From Listeria costaricensis (lineage in GTDB: Bacteria; Bacillota; Bacilli; Lactobacillales; Listeriaceae): a stretch of 64,000 nucleotides of DNA. Positions 25,144 through 34,961 of the stretch are shown piece after piece. Each line of letters opens with the position of its first letter. Positions within the stretch are counted from its first letter, which is position 1. Both the position numbers and the translations under genes were made by a program. Below the pieces are notes generated by a model, which worked only from the letters and a program-made list of their open reading frames with translations, was not told the origin of the DNA and made no database searches. The stretch covers positions 1 to 64,000 of the forward strand of contig NZ_FXUT01000025.1 of assembly GCF_900183385.1 (NCBI RefSeq), in the 5' to 3' direction.

Positions 25144-27729
25144 TTAGCGGATTCTTCTTGTCAGCATCCGGTGTGCCACCAAGACGCGGCGGCGTTCACG
25201 GATATAGAGAAGAAGGAGGATCAAAAGAGAAATGACTGTAACCGTAAGTCCAACACGCATGCCAGGAACATGGTAAGTTGCTGTAATTACCGCTTTTCCT
25301 TTTGGTACCTCGATGGATGTAAAGTAGCCCGCGGTTTTCTTGGCTTCGACATCTTTGCCGTTCACTTGGAAACGCCAGCCTTTATCATAAGGAACTGTTA
25401 GCAGCATGGTACCGCCTGTTTCACTATTTGTCGTCCCTGAAATTGAGCTGTTATCTACTTTCACATCTTGAAGGCCGGTTTCCTGAGCTGCAGTGGCATA
25501 TTTAGCAAGGGCAGTAGGGTCGATTGTAAAGAATTACTGAATAGGATAAGTGACCTTTTTATTATAGCTACGATAAGTAACTTTTGTGACATTGGATTGC
25601 AGCATGGAAATATTTGCTACACCATCTTCATGACCTTTGATTGGATAGGTGTACGCATATTGATCATTAAATAGTACACTTGAGCGATCATATGTGTTAG
25701 TCCATGTGTATTGATACAATATTTTATCCGACGTAATTTGTGGCAGATAGTAGATGGTATCATAATAGGGTGTTTCTTTACCTTGTGTTGTTTCCGTACC
25801 TTCTTTTTCTACCACACGAATTGGTTTAACTGCACTGACAATTTCATTCTGGCTATCTCCAATTAGCTGAGCAAGATTTTGTTGGGCATTAACCATATCT
25901 ACATAAGGATCTTTGTCAAGCGCTGTCGAAATTTCTTGAGCTGCAGAAGGGTCAATGAAAAACCCTAGGGGAAGTGCTGATGGATTCTCATACACATAGT
26001 AATTGCCCACTTTATCAGATTTAGCTTGTTTGTAATTGGCAGGATCAATCTGGTACTTCACGCCTAAAATGCTATCACTCAATACGGTTCCGCCGTTTGA
26101 AATGATTTTGCGGTTTTCTGGTTGGGTGCTATAGCCAAACTGACGCATGGTCTTTGCTAAATCTTCGGCTAACATGGAGCTATTATGTGAGATCGTATTG
26201 GCTTGATAAAGATAGCCGTTGTTCTCATATTGGTCAAAATTTAAAGCCATTCTGTAGAAGCTATCATCGTTTTTTTGAATACCTTTTACGATATTATCTG
26301 CCTTTTGATTAAGCTGAACAGCGGAATAATCTTTGTAAGTAAACTGTTTATCAAGCTTTCTGGATATCAGTAAACCGTTACTTGTCATATCCGCAAAAAC
26401 AAGAAAAGCCAAGGCAAATGTCAATAATTTTCGTTTTGAAGGATAGGTGAGTAAAAGCAGCAGAACTGTTGTAAAAGCTACTAATAGCATGGCATTCCCA
26501 ATAAATAGTTTTAGATTGACTGTGCCACTTTGGAAAACATATTCCATGACTAGAAGGGCAAACCACGCAATAAAGGAAAGAAAAATCCATTTGCGATCTT
26601 TGGCATCGAGTCGTTGGAAAAGGATAAAAGCCATAACAATAATAGTAAATGAGAATAGGAAAGAGAAGCGATATGGAAACCATGTGGGAGGTGTCATAGC
26701 ATGCCAAATCAAATTAAGTATGCCGAATTTGAAACTAAGCATAAAGAGGGCAACAAGAACACCAAAACATATTTTCTCCCGCCATTTTGTCTTTTTGGAT
26801 AGGAAGAAGACTGGTAACAATATAATTACAAGAATTCCAGAAAAGATATTGGCGTAGTATGTGGCACCACCGGTTGTGATAAGCGAGTCATAGGTGCCGT
26901 TAAAGAATTTAGCAAAAATCCGTAAAATCCCTTGTGCGTTTGGAATAAAATCACTGGCATTTTTATGAATGGTTTGTGACTGAATGATCGTTGGGAAAAA
27001 CAAAACAAACGAAATCCCGAGTGATAGTAAGGTACTGCTTAAAAAGATTAAAATAGAAGAAAGCATCTTACGCCATTCTATTTTTCTAGAAAGCATCTTA
27101 ACAATAAAGTAAACAAAAACAAATCCGCCTACCATATAGGATATGTAGAAACTGGAAATAAACATCAGTGCAAGTGCTAACACAAAGAGTACGCTAAAAC
27201 GTCGGCGAATGATTTTTTCTACCCCTTCGAGAATTAATGGCAGATAAATCAAACCGTCCAGCCACATCACATTTTGCGCGTAACACATGGCGTATCCCAT
27301 TAATGCATAGCAAAGTGAAAACATGACCACCACTGTATCGGAAGAGAACGTTTTGAGACGTTTCAAGTAAAAAGCCATTGTGGCACCAGCAGCGCCTATT
27401 TTGAAAATCGTTAGAAAGACAATGGCGTCCGGTAAATGGTCACGGCTGAAAAGTAATAGAAGAAAATTAAACGGACTACTCAAATAATAAGAAAAAACGC
27501 CCGCCTGATTCATCCCAAGAGCAGTTTCCCAAGAGAATAGGGTGAAATCAGTTTGATGGAAAAAGTCATAAAAATAGTAGAAGAAAGAGCGGTATTGCCC
27601 ATATAAATCTACAACAAAGATAGAGCGATCCCCGAAAGGATGGAATTGTTGAAAAGCAAAGATACTTGTCATTGCTAGCATCGGTAGTAAAAACGCCAAC
27701 AAATAGACAACCCGTTTTTTTATTTTCAT
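25144..27729 (-). pseudogene. yfhO-type GT-C glycosyltransferase gene with in-frame stop
   Basis: The family protein is a polytopic membrane enzyme that moves sugars from undecaprenyl phosphate onto lipoteichoic acid. The reading frame starts at ATG 27729 (GAGGTG 5 nt ahead) and holds 12 or more membrane segments and a lumenal domain. A TAA at 25536-25534 stops it after YPIQ, at residue 731. The same frame continues without another stop to 25144, ending in a further membrane segment (VGLTVTVISLLILLLLYI) and a basic tail. Read through, it would be 861 codons, the usual YfhO length. It is therefore probably one gene with a nonsense change. The truncated product lacks the last 130 residues. An extended -10 box lies at 27778-27770. 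Confidence 0.8.
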
Positions 27730-27855
27730 ATATACACCTCTACATTTAGTATAATCTATGGCTGTAAATATTATAGCATGTTTATTATTACAAATAAAAG
27801 TCTTTTTTTGCAATGATGTTAATCTAATGATATTCCGTAATGAAAATGTTACCTA

Positions 27856-27884
27856 TTCACAAGCTTGCCTTTTTATGTTAAAAT
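27856..27884 (+). promoter_or_regulatory. Promoter of the csbB-type gene
   Basis: TTCACA at 27856-27861, a 17-nt spacer and TAAAAT at 27879-27884 with an extended TG. It diverges from the yfhO promoter about 80 nt away. Confidence 0.7.
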
Positions 27885-27929
27885 AAATTGAATTAACGGG
27901 AGTCGATTAGTAAAGGAGACACTAGAAGT

Positions 27930-28889
27930 ATGAAATTAGTGACAATATTAATACCTGCATATAATGAAGAAGATGTTTTAGGTCAATTATATGAGCGCTT
28001 AAATAGCGTGACTGGTGGTTTGCCTAATTATGAATTCGAATATCTTTTTATTAATGATGGTAGTAAAGATCGGACATTGGACATTTTAAAAGAATTTCGT
28101 GAAACAGACAAGCGGGTTTCTTTCGTGGATCTTAGTCGCAACTTTGGCAAGGAAACAGCGATGATTGCCGGGCTTGATTATGCAAAAGGCGATGCAGTGG
28201 TGATTATTGATGCTGACCTACAAGACCCACCCGAGCTTATTCCTGAGATGATTCGTTACTGGGAAGAGGGATATGATGATGTTTACGCAAAACGCCGTTC
28301 CCGTGATGGCGAAACATTCTTGAAAAAATATACCTCTAAAAAGTTCTATCAATTATTGAAAAAAATGGCAAGTGTGCCGATTCAAGAGGATACAGGCGAT
28401 TTTCGTTTACTTGATCGCAGGGCGGTAGAGGCTCTCAGAATGTTGCGCGAAACGCAGCGATATACGAAAGGCATGTTCAGCTGGATCGGTTATAATAAGA
28501 AGGAAATCGAATTTGATCGTGATCCACGGGCTGCCGGGGAAACCAAATGGAACTATTTCAAGTTGATTAATTTGGCGATTGAAGGGATTACTTCTTTCAC
28601 AACTGGGCCGCTTCGACTGTCGGCGATTGTCGGAAGTATCGTTTCACTTTGTGCCTTTATTTTTATGATCTGGGTATTTATTAAGACGCTGATTATGGGG
28701 GCGGATGTGAGTGGCTATCCTTCACTGATGATCGTGATTTTATTCCTTGGCGGGATTCAACTACTTTCACTCGGAATTATCGGCGAATATTTGGGCCGAA
28801 TTTTCAATGAGACCAAACGTCGTCCGCTGTACTTTGTGGATGAATATAATGATGAAAAAGTAAGAGAGATTGAACGAAAGAAATGTTAA
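27930..28889 (+). CDS. CsbB/GtrB-type bactoprenol glycosyltransferase
   Basis: GT2 enzyme that loads a sugar (GlcNAc in Bacillus CsbB) onto undecaprenyl phosphate. N-terminal GT-A domain with IPAYNEE, FINDGSKD and the DADLQDPP metal site; QEDTGDFRLLDRRAV follows; two C-terminal membrane segments (about 232-255 and 265-290). 319 residues. The divergent neighbour is the YfhO-type transferase that normally uses this lipid-linked sugar, so the pair probably modifies lipoteichoic acid. AAGGAG lies 12-13 nt ahead of the ATG. Confidence 0.88.
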   Translation: MKLVTILIPAYNEEDVLGQLYERLNSVTGGLPNYEFEYLFINDGSKDRTLDILKEFRETDKRVSFVDLSRNFGKETAMIAGLDYAKGDAVVIIDADLQDPPELIPEMIRYWEEGYDDVYAKRRSRDGETFLKKYTSKKFYQLLKKMASVPIQEDTGDFRLLDRRAVEALRMLRETQRYTKGMFSWIGYNKKEIEFDRDPRAAGETKWNYFKLINLAIEGITSFTTGPLRLSAIVGSIVSLCAFIFMIWVFIKTLIMGADVSGYPSLMIVILFLGGIQLLSLGIIGEYLGRIFNETKRRPLYFVDEYNDEKVREIERKKC

Positions 28890-28891
28890 AG

Positions 28892-28924
28892 AAACGCAGT
28901 TCTCATTTTGAGAACTGCGTTTTT
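28892..28924. terminator. Terminator between csbB-type gene and LOG gene
   Basis: AAACGCAGTTCTCA pairs with TGAGAACTGCGTTT, followed by T; it serves two convergent genes. Confidence 0.85.
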
Positions 28925-28929
28925 CGCTG

Positions 28930-29508
28930 TTAAGCCTCTAATTCCTGCCATTTATTGACTTTTTCTGGTTGCTGGTAGTTCGCTAATTGCTCGACTAATT
29001 TAAGCGGAGATGCGGTATTAATAAATAACCTGTCTTGCCCGGCGTGAATAAATCCTTCCTGAATGGCCTGTTTGACCCAAGTTATCAGCGGATCATAAAA
29101 GCCGTTTATATTAAAAAAGGCGATTGGTTTTTGATGGAGCCCAAGTTGAGCGTAGCTGAGCACCTCGGAAATTTCTTCTAATGTGCCAAAACCTCCTGGA
29201 AGCGCAATGAAAGCGTCGCTAAGCCGAATCATTTCAGCCTTTCGCTCTGGCATCGAATGTACCTCAATTAGCTCAGAAAGGCCTTGATGAACCATTTCGC
29301 TGCGAAAAAGTCCTTTTGGCATCACACCGGTTACATGACGTCCAGATTTCAACATCTCATCTGCCATCACGCGCATCAGTCCTAAGCTACCGCCGCCGTA
29401 AATCAGATCATGACCAGCGCCGCTTAAAACTTGTGCAAGCTCTGTGACGTTTTCTGTATACTGGCTTGTTTTTCCGGGATTTGACCCGCAATACACACAT
29501 ATATTCAT
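28930..29508 (-). CDS. LOG family protein (cytokinin-like nucleotide hydrolase)
   Basis: 192 residues with the LOG (Lonely Guy) signature PGGFGTLEE, the GGGSLGLM phosphate loop and the CVYCGSNPG start. Family members release the base from nucleoside 5'-monophosphates; the true bacterial substrate is unsettled. The start is the ATG at 29508 with AAAGGGG ahead. Monocistronic, divergent from the next gene. Confidence 0.88.
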   Translation of the reverse strand: MNICVYCGSNPGKTSQYTENVTELAQVLSGAGHDLIYGGGSLGLMRVMADEMLKSGRHVTGVMPKGLFRSEMVHQGLSELIEVHSMPERKAEMIRLSDAFIALPGGFGTLEEISEVLSYAQLGLHQKPIAFFNINGFYDPLITWVKQAIQEGFIHAGQDRLFINTASPLKLVEQLANYQQPEKVNKWQELEA

Positions 29509-29599
29509 TTTTTGCCCCTTTCTATCCAATAAGATAAATTTTACGCGCAGAGGTCGAAAACGGCAAGTAAAAAAGTAATACAATTAAATAGTAAATTAG

Positions 29600-29628
29600 T
29601 TGTCTTTTTTGTAAAAGGATTGTATAAA
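29600..29628 (+). promoter_or_regulatory. Promoter of the anchored protein gene
   Basis: TTGTCT at 29600-29605, a 17-nt spacer and TATAAA at 29623-29628. Confidence 0.6.
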
Positions 29629-29686
29629 TTATATCAAAGAATTATAATAATGAAGCCTTGAAATATTTGAAAGTAGGTGGAAAAGC

Positions 29687-30442
29687 TTGCTGCGGGCCCA
29701 GATGAATAAAAAAATAGTGGCTATTTTAGCGATTCTTCTTGTTTTGGCGGCAGTGATTTGGCTTGTTTTCTGGAGAGTGGAGGCGAGGGAAGTGGTGCCT
29801 AAAGTAACGCAAGCCGAACTGATCGAAAGCAATAAATCATGGGTAGAAACGAAGACCCCTCTGCCACTGACGGAGAATATTTTTATGAATTTGCCGGCAA
29901 AAGATTCAAAAGTGACTGTGACGAGTTCGGGCAACTTGGTGCTTGAAACAACCAATCCATACTATCTGAAACAATTGGCAGATGAAAATGACCGGTTCAC
30001 CAATATCAAAGAATATCGGCTGGTGATTTTTGCGGACAAGGTCTCTGAATATATCAATAATAGTAAATATCGCTATCCAACAGGGTATGGCCATACAGGT
30101 ATGTCGGATTATCAAATTGAAAGTGGTATTCGCGAAATCAGTAGTGGGCAAGAGGCACTGCCGCTAAAAAAAGAGGGGCAGACAGTCGATTTGAAAAGCT
30201 CGCTTACTACTCGTTATGCGAACGATCTGGCCAAGGATACAGCAGATGCCTTTGAATTTGATGCGCTAGATCAAGGGGCAGCTATTGATGATCAATTTGA
30301 AACGTCTTTTCAAGATGTCACGGCCTATCCGAAAGAATTTTATTATGATTTCACTGTAACAAAGAAAGCCTTTTTTCTGTGGAGTGAGACGGGTGAGGCG
30401 ACAATCACTGAACCAGTCGGCATTGAATATGTGATGAAATAG
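29687..30442 (+). CDS. Membrane-anchored extracytoplasmic protein, unknown function
   Basis: 251 residues: one N-terminal hydrophobic segment (KIVAILAILLVLAAVIWLVF) with no lipobox, then a soluble, charged domain that would lie outside the membrane. I do not recognise the family. AGGTGG is 6 nt before TTG 29687. ATG 29702 (MNKKIVAIL) is a natural-looking alternative start but has no ribosome binding site. Stands alone between its promoter and terminator. Confidence 0.7.
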   Translation: MLRAQMNKKIVAILAILLVLAAVIWLVFWRVEAREVVPKVTQAELIESNKSWVETKTPLPLTENIFMNLPAKDSKVTVTSSGNLVLETTNPYYLKQLADENDRFTNIKEYRLVIFADKVSEYINNSKYRYPTGYGHTGMSDYQIESGIREISSGQEALPLKKEGQTVDLKSSLTTRYANDLAKDTADAFEFDALDQGAAIDDQFETSFQDVTAYPKEFYYDFTVTKKAFFLWSETGEATITEPVGIEYVMK

Positions 30443-30472
30443 AACAGAGCTTTTGTCGGCTCTGTTTTTTTG
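30443..30472 (+). terminator. Terminator before rlmCD
   Basis: AACAGAGC pairs with GCTCTGTT, followed by a T-run. Confidence 0.8.
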
Positions 30473-30529
30473 ATGGGATTTCCGTTATAATGAATTGTTG
30501 AAACAAATTGGGAGGAAGTGTGAGACAAG

Positions 30530-31897
30530 GTGGCACATGCAGTAGAAAAAAATCAGGAAATCGAGCTTTCAGTCATTGATTTGACACATGAAGGGAGCGG
30601 TGTTGCCAAGATTGACGGCTATCCGCTTTTCATACCGAACACGCTTCCCGGCGAGCGCGTAAAAATCAAAGTGGTGAAGGCGGGCAAAAAATTCGGCTAT
30701 GGTCGACTGGTGGAGCTCCTTGAAGCAAGTCCAGATCGAGTGGAGCCACCTTGCCCTGTCTATCAAAAATGCGGCGGTTGTCAGTTGCAGCATTTGTCGT
30801 ATGCGGGACAGCTTCGGTTCAAGCAAAAGCAGGTTTATGAAGTGATGCGCCGGATTGGCAAGCAAAGTGTGGCGGTGCACGAAACGCTCGGCATGGCTGA
30901 GCCGTTCTACTATCGGAACAAATCGCAGGTGCCGGTCGGCTATGTGGACGGCAAACTGGCAGCGGGCTTTTACCAAAAACGGAGTCACCAAATTATCGAC
31001 ATGGATGCGTGTCTGATTCAAAATAAACAAAACGATGCGGCGGTGCAGGCCACGCGGAAGATTCTGGCGGAATATGGCCTGGAGCCGTATGATGAGGAAC
31101 GGAACCGGGGTGACATTCGGCATATCATGACGAGGAGCAGCTATACGAACCAGGAGCTGATGCTTGTTCTTGTGACCCGGAAAGCCCAATTTCCCTATAA
31201 AGAAGTTATTTTAGAGCGACTTCAGGCAGAAATTCCGCAGCTCGTTTCGATTGTGCAAAATGTCAATCCGGATAAAACGAATGTGATTTTTGGCAAAAAG
31301 ACGATTGTGCTGTGGGGGAAAGAGGCCATTGTCGACACGATTCACGGGATCGAGTTCAAAATTTCGGCGCGCTCTTTCTATCAGGTCAACCCGGTGCAGA
31401 CTGAGCGATTGTATCAGGAAGCACTTGATCGTGCGGGGCTTACTGGTGAGGAGACGGTCATTGATGCTTATTGCGGTATCGGCTCGATTTCACTTTGTCT
31501 GGCGAAACAGGCGAAACATGTGTATGGCGTGGAGATCGTTCCAGAGGCGATTGAGGATGCGCGTAAAAATGCAGCTCATAATGAGATGGATAATGTGACA
31601 TTTGAAGTGGGCAAAGCGGAAGAGGTCATTCCGAAATGGTATCAAGAGGGCGTCGTGGCAGATGTGCTTGTTGTGGACCCGCCGCGCAAGGGTTGTGATG
31701 AGCAGCTACTAGCGACGATTTTGAAAATGCAGCCGAAGCGTGTGGTCTATGTGTCGTGCAATCCAGCGACGCTTGCTCGTGATATGCAGATTTTGACTGA
31801 CGGCGGCTACGCGGCTGAGGATGTTCAGCCGGTGGATATGTTTCCGATGACGACGCATGTTGAGACGGTAGTATTGATGTCAAGAGTCGAAGGATAA
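30530..31897 (+). CDS. rlmCD: 23S rRNA (uracil-C5)-methyltransferase RlmCD
   Basis: Class I methyltransferase of the TrmA/RumA group that makes m5U in 23S rRNA. N-terminal TRAM domain (about 8-65), iron-sulfur cysteines in CPVYQKCGGCQ, SFYQVNP, DAYCGIGS SAM loop, DPPRKGC and the catalytic VYVSCNPATLARD. 455 residues, full length. The start is GTG 30530; GGAGG is a rather distant 14 nt ahead. A prophage begins directly behind its stop codon. The last residues (VVLMSRVEG) may be encoded partly by the inserted DNA. Confidence 0.93.
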   Translation: MAHAVEKNQEIELSVIDLTHEGSGVAKIDGYPLFIPNTLPGERVKIKVVKAGKKFGYGRLVELLEASPDRVEPPCPVYQKCGGCQLQHLSYAGQLRFKQKQVYEVMRRIGKQSVAVHETLGMAEPFYYRNKSQVPVGYVDGKLAAGFYQKRSHQIIDMDACLIQNKQNDAAVQATRKILAEYGLEPYDEERNRGDIRHIMTRSSYTNQELMLVLVTRKAQFPYKEVILERLQAEIPQLVSIVQNVNPDKTNVIFGKKTIVLWGKEAIVDTIHGIEFKISARSFYQVNPVQTERLYQEALDRAGLTGEETVIDAYCGIGSISLCLAKQAKHVYGVEIVPEAIEDARKNAAHNEMDNVTFEVGKAEEVIPKWYQEGVVADVLVVDPPRKGCDEQLLATILKMQPKRVVYVSCNPATLARDMQILTDGGYAAEDVQPVDMFPMTTHVETVVLMSRVEG

Positions 31898-31901
31898 TAG
31901 C

Positions 31902-31933
31902 CGCGAAAGCCCGGTAATACTGCGGTTTTCGTG
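31902..31933. other. Stem-loop at the rlmCD/prophage border, attL candidate region
   Basis: CGCGAAAGCC (31902-31911) can pair with GGTTTTCGTG (31924-31933) with two G-U pairs, leaving a 12-nt loop. There is no T-run, so it is not a normal terminator. Imperfect inverted repeats are usual in serine-integrase attachment sites, and this spot lies at the composition change, hence the attL suggestion. Confidence 0.35.
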
Positions 31934-32015
31934 CAATCGGGCAAATTCGGCATCGGGCAGGACGGACGCTTCTCGGTAACTTATCCAAGGGCAAATCCGG
32001 TCGAAAAGTGTGAGA

Positions 32016-32066
32016 GTTGAGTTGCCACGGTAGATGTCACTATGTTGAGTTGCCACGTTAGATGTC
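32016..32066. repeat. Two 23-bp direct repeats at the left prophage border
   Basis: Copies at 32016-32038 and 32044-32066 (28-nt period) differ at one base; the shared core is GAGTTGCCACG followed by TAGATGTC. A degenerate third copy may follow at about 32072-32094. They lie ahead of the cargo gene. They may be protein-binding sites or the end of a lost insertion sequence. Confidence 0.7.
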
Positions 32067-32106
32067 GGGGAGTTGTGGCTGTGAGATAGATGTTAGGAGG
32101 AGTTGG

Positions 32107-32916
32107 ATGGAATTTGCTACAGATATATTTTCATTAGATAAACCGTCGTCGGTAACATTTAACTTGGTTGGAACAAGACTTCCAAACAATCACGATTTGT
32201 ATTTTCGTTCAAAACAAAAAGAACTTGTCGAGCAATACTCAGCTGCTCGTATATTTTTAAGAGAAACCGAAACCGATGATTGGGAACATTGGTTTAATCC
32301 AGTTGAGGATGATGTAGCTAATAAAGCTTTTAAGTTGATATTTCGGTCACATTTTTATGAGACTGCATTGTTCTATTATAATGCCATAGTAGATATGTCT
32401 TGGACACTATGTTATGTGTCGGCAGAATTTGCCTGTAGCCAACAGGGAAAAAGAGTAGATTTATCTGGAATAAGACCTATCGATGAGGCAGCAACATTAC
32501 TTAGAAGTGCTGAACGAAACGTGACAGCACCTACTGCCGAGAATAATCCCTTTGAGTACCTGAGGATGATGTGCCCTGAATTCATTCCTGCCTTCGATCA
32601 GATTATTGATTTTTGGAATGCTTTTTCAGATTCAGAAATAAGAAAGCGCTACAATTTTTGTAAACATAAAGGGAGACCGGCATATCAGGAAATTGAAGAT
32701 TTGTCTTCGGGACGCGTGATGGGCTTTTATGTTCAAAATAAAGACACGGGAGAGAAAACCCAGATGGCGTCGGATATTGCTGATGTTAGGTATTCTTTTT
32801 CATTGGAGGATGCAATTGTGCAATTGGCGGATTTTGATGATAACAAGCTCTTCCCATACATTAGAAAGTTGATAGATACGATTGAAGATATACTGAAGCC
32901 ATCGCCGATGATTTAA
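32107..32916 (+). CDS. HEPN-like protein, prophage cargo gene
   Basis: 269 residues, mostly helical by composition, not recognised with certainty. A segment at 181-187 (RYNFCKH) fits the R-x4-6-H motif of HEPN ribonucleases and is followed by KGRP, as in several HEPN families; residues 70-110 look like another long helical stretch. AGGAGG at 32095-32100 is 6 nt before ATG 32107; an ATG at 32062 lacks such a site. It is the only + strand gene of the prophage, placed between the attachment end and the recombinases. It is less GC-rich than the phage genes and ends at a terminator shared with them. A role in phage defence is only an inference. Confidence 0.55.
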   Translation: MEFATDIFSLDKPSSVTFNLVGTRLPNNHDLYFRSKQKELVEQYSAARIFLRETETDDWEHWFNPVEDDVANKAFKLIFRSHFYETALFYYNAIVDMSWTLCYVSAEFACSQQGKRVDLSGIRPIDEAATLLRSAERNVTAPTAENNPFEYLRMMCPEFIPAFDQIIDFWNAFSDSEIRKRYNFCKHKGRPAYQEIEDLSSGRVMGFYVQNKDTGEKTQMASDIADVRYSFSLEDAIVQLADFDDNKLFPYIRKLIDTIEDILKPSPMI

Positions 32917-32921
32917 AAATG

Positions 32922-32972
32922 AAAGAGCAAGTCGACTATATAGTTAATGACCATTAGTGCGACTTGCTCTTT
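32922..32972. terminator. Bidirectional terminator between cargo gene and recombinases
   Basis: A 13-bp perfect stem (AAAGAGCAAGTCG and complement) around a 25-nt loop that itself holds the palindrome ACTATATAGT. It separates convergent genes. Confidence 0.8.
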
Positions 32973-34541
32973 TTATGCTTCGATTTCGATTGCAAGCCCG
33001 GATTTGAATTCCACATTGAAGTGGTCGGCAAAAACGGTGATCTTCTCGATGAGCTTTTTTACCAGAGCCTCATCAAACTCTGTGATATCGGTTTCTTGAC
33101 CTGCGATGAAGTTCTGCAGCTCTTTGAGCCGGTTCATGGCTTCTTCCCGGTGGTGGCTGTCGAGTTCGGATTGTTCTCTCTGGTCGCGGAGCCGGAAAAT
33201 CTCATCGGCGATAGAGTCATAGTCCTGTTTATTGTTTGCCTTCTTGATGAGCTCTTTTTGCAGTTCTTCGAGCCTTGCCTGAATGCCGCCCGGCGAGAGG
33301 GTGTCAGCGCTGACCACAGCTTTTGCGATGTTCTGCTGTAAGGTTTTAAGGAAAAAGTCCCGCTTGGTAAGAATTTTATTGAAGGCCTTGACCGTGATCT
33401 CTTGTAGAAGGAGCTCGTTAACCGTCCGGTTGGTGCAGTTCTTTTCAGCCGAGGTCGGTTCCAAGCGGCTGATGCAGCGCCATACGATGGACTTGCAGCC
33501 GTGATTGTTCCAGTGAACGCGCCGGTAAAGCTCACCGCAGTCTCCGCAGAAAACCATCTGTGCAAAACAGTGATTGCAGGAGAAACTGCGTTTTTTGCCT
33601 GTCGGGCTGACGTGGACTACCCGGCGACGGACAAGCTCCGCCTGCACCTGCATGAAGAGCTCTTTCGGAATGATTGCTTCATGATCGCCCTCAACGTAGT
33701 ATTGAGGGACGGTGCCGTTGTTCTTGATCCGCTTTTTTGTTAAGAAGTCTGTGGTATAGGTCTTTTGAAGCAGCGCGTCGCCCATGTACTTCTCGTTGCG
33801 GAGAATCTTGTTGATGGTGCTGGTGTGCCATTTTGTCTTGCCAGCGCCGGTAAGGATGCCATCAGCCATAAGCCCGTCGGCGATCTTATCCATGCTGGAG
33901 CCTTCAAGGTATTCTCGGTAGATGCGCTTTACGATTTCTGCCTGCTCCGGATCAATGATCAGATGCCCGTTGTCATCCTTTGTGTATCCGAGGAAGCGAT
34001 TGTGATTAACCTGAACCTTACCTTGCTGGTAGCGGTATTGAAGTCCCAGTTTGATGTTCTGGCTCATTGACTGGCTTTCCTGCTGGGCAAGGCTCGCCAT
34101 GATTGTGATCAGAACCTCGCCTTTAGCGTCCAGCGTGTTGATGGCTTCCTTCTCAAAATAAACTGGTATGTTCTTGTCTTTCAGCTGCCGGATGTATTGG
34201 AGGCAGTCAAGAGTGTTTCGGGCAAATCGGCTGATGGACTTGGTGATGACCATGTCGATGTTACCGGCCATGCACTCGTCGATCATTCGGTTGAATTCGT
34301 CACGCTTTTTTGTGTTGGTGCCGGAGATGCCGTCGTCCGCAAATATGCCAGCCAGCTCCCATTCCGGATTCTTTTGAATGTACTCGGTGTAGTGTGTGAC
34401 CTGAGCCTCGTAGCTTGTTTCCTGTTCTTCGGAATCCGTGCTGACGCGGCAGTAGGCTGCAACACGGAGCTTTTTCTGATCTGATTGTTTTACTGTATTT
34501 CCGACTTGTCGTCTGGCCGGAATCACCATAACATTTCCCAT
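32973..34541 (-). CDS. Large serine recombinase (third of three)
   Basis: 522 residues. Resolvase catalytic domain (about 25-170) with the nucleophile Ser34 in YCRVSTD and the conserved SISRFARN helix start; recombinase domain from about 185; zinc ribbon (CNHC, CGDCG); C-terminal coiled-coil part. Such proteins integrate and excise phages at short attachment sites. The start ATG 34541 overlaps the stop of the preceding short gene (TAATG) and has GAGGT 6 nt ahead, so translation is coupled. Confidence 0.9.
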   Translation of the reverse strand: MGNVMVIPARRQVGNTVKQSDQKKLRVAAYCRVSTDSEEQETSYEAQVTHYTEYIQKNPEWELAGIFADDGISGTNTKKRDEFNRMIDECMAGNIDMVITKSISRFARNTLDCLQYIRQLKDKNIPVYFEKEAINTLDAKGEVLITIMASLAQQESQSMSQNIKLGLQYRYQQGKVQVNHNRFLGYTKDDNGHLIIDPEQAEIVKRIYREYLEGSSMDKIADGLMADGILTGAGKTKWHTSTINKILRNEKYMGDALLQKTYTTDFLTKKRIKNNGTVPQYYVEGDHEAIIPKELFMQVQAELVRRRVVHVSPTGKKRSFSCNHCFAQMVFCGDCGELYRRVHWNNHGCKSIVWRCISRLEPTSAEKNCTNRTVNELLLQEITVKAFNKILTKRDFFLKTLQQNIAKAVVSADTLSPGGIQARLEELQKELIKKANNKQDYDSIADEIFRLRDQREQSELDSHHREEAMNRLKELQNFIAGQETDITEFDEALVKKLIEKITVFADHFNVEFKSGLAIEIEA

Positions 34542-34957
34542 TAGCTTACCTCGCTTTCAATGAGGCTGTAGAGGTATTCTGCCTGCAGCCTCGGATCTTC
34601 ATAATGTTGCTCTGCCGCTGCCATGCGAAAGCCGGTAGGAGGCAATGCGTGTTTTACATTCTTTTTCCTGTTCAGCCTGCCAAGTTTCCCGGCGCGTTCC
34701 AGACGGATGGCAGCAGCTTTATCGTAGGTTTCCTGATCGATGATGGCCGGGTAAAAATCGTCTCCGAGGTAGTGTCTGTTTTCCATCAGACGCTTTGCCG
34801 TGCCGTGGTAGGTTTCAATGCCAGCAGCGGCAGCGGCCTTGGCCAGTGCCATCCCGGAGATGTAATTCTCATAGAGCTTTCGTATCTTATTGGCTTCATC
34901 CTCTTTAATCGTGGCACAGCCGTTTTCAATGCTGTAGCCGTAGGGAGTATGTCCCAT
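34541..34957 (-). CDS. Short recombinase-domain protein without catalytic domain
   Basis: 138 residues that begin where the recombinase domain of a large serine recombinase normally begins (PYGY, then a DE[10 protein letters not shown] stretch and a G-x-A helix). The resolvase domain with the active serine is wholly absent, as are the zinc ribbon and coiled coil. It has its own start with AAAGGATG ahead and overlaps the next gene, so it looks maintained rather than decayed. It may be an accessory or directionality protein. Confidence 0.7.
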   Translation of the reverse strand: MGHTPYGYSIENGCATIKEDEANKIRKLYENYISGMALAKAAAAAGIETYHGTAKRLMENRHYLGDDFYPAIIDQETYDKAAAIRLERAGKLGRLNRKKNVKHALPPTGFRMAAAEQHYEDPRLQAEYLYSLIESEVS

Positions 34958-34961
34958 GCAT

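Noticed and set aside
32062-32106. Earlier start for the HEPN-like protein
   Set aside because: It would translate through the direct repeat and the ribosome binding site; AGGAGG points to 32107.
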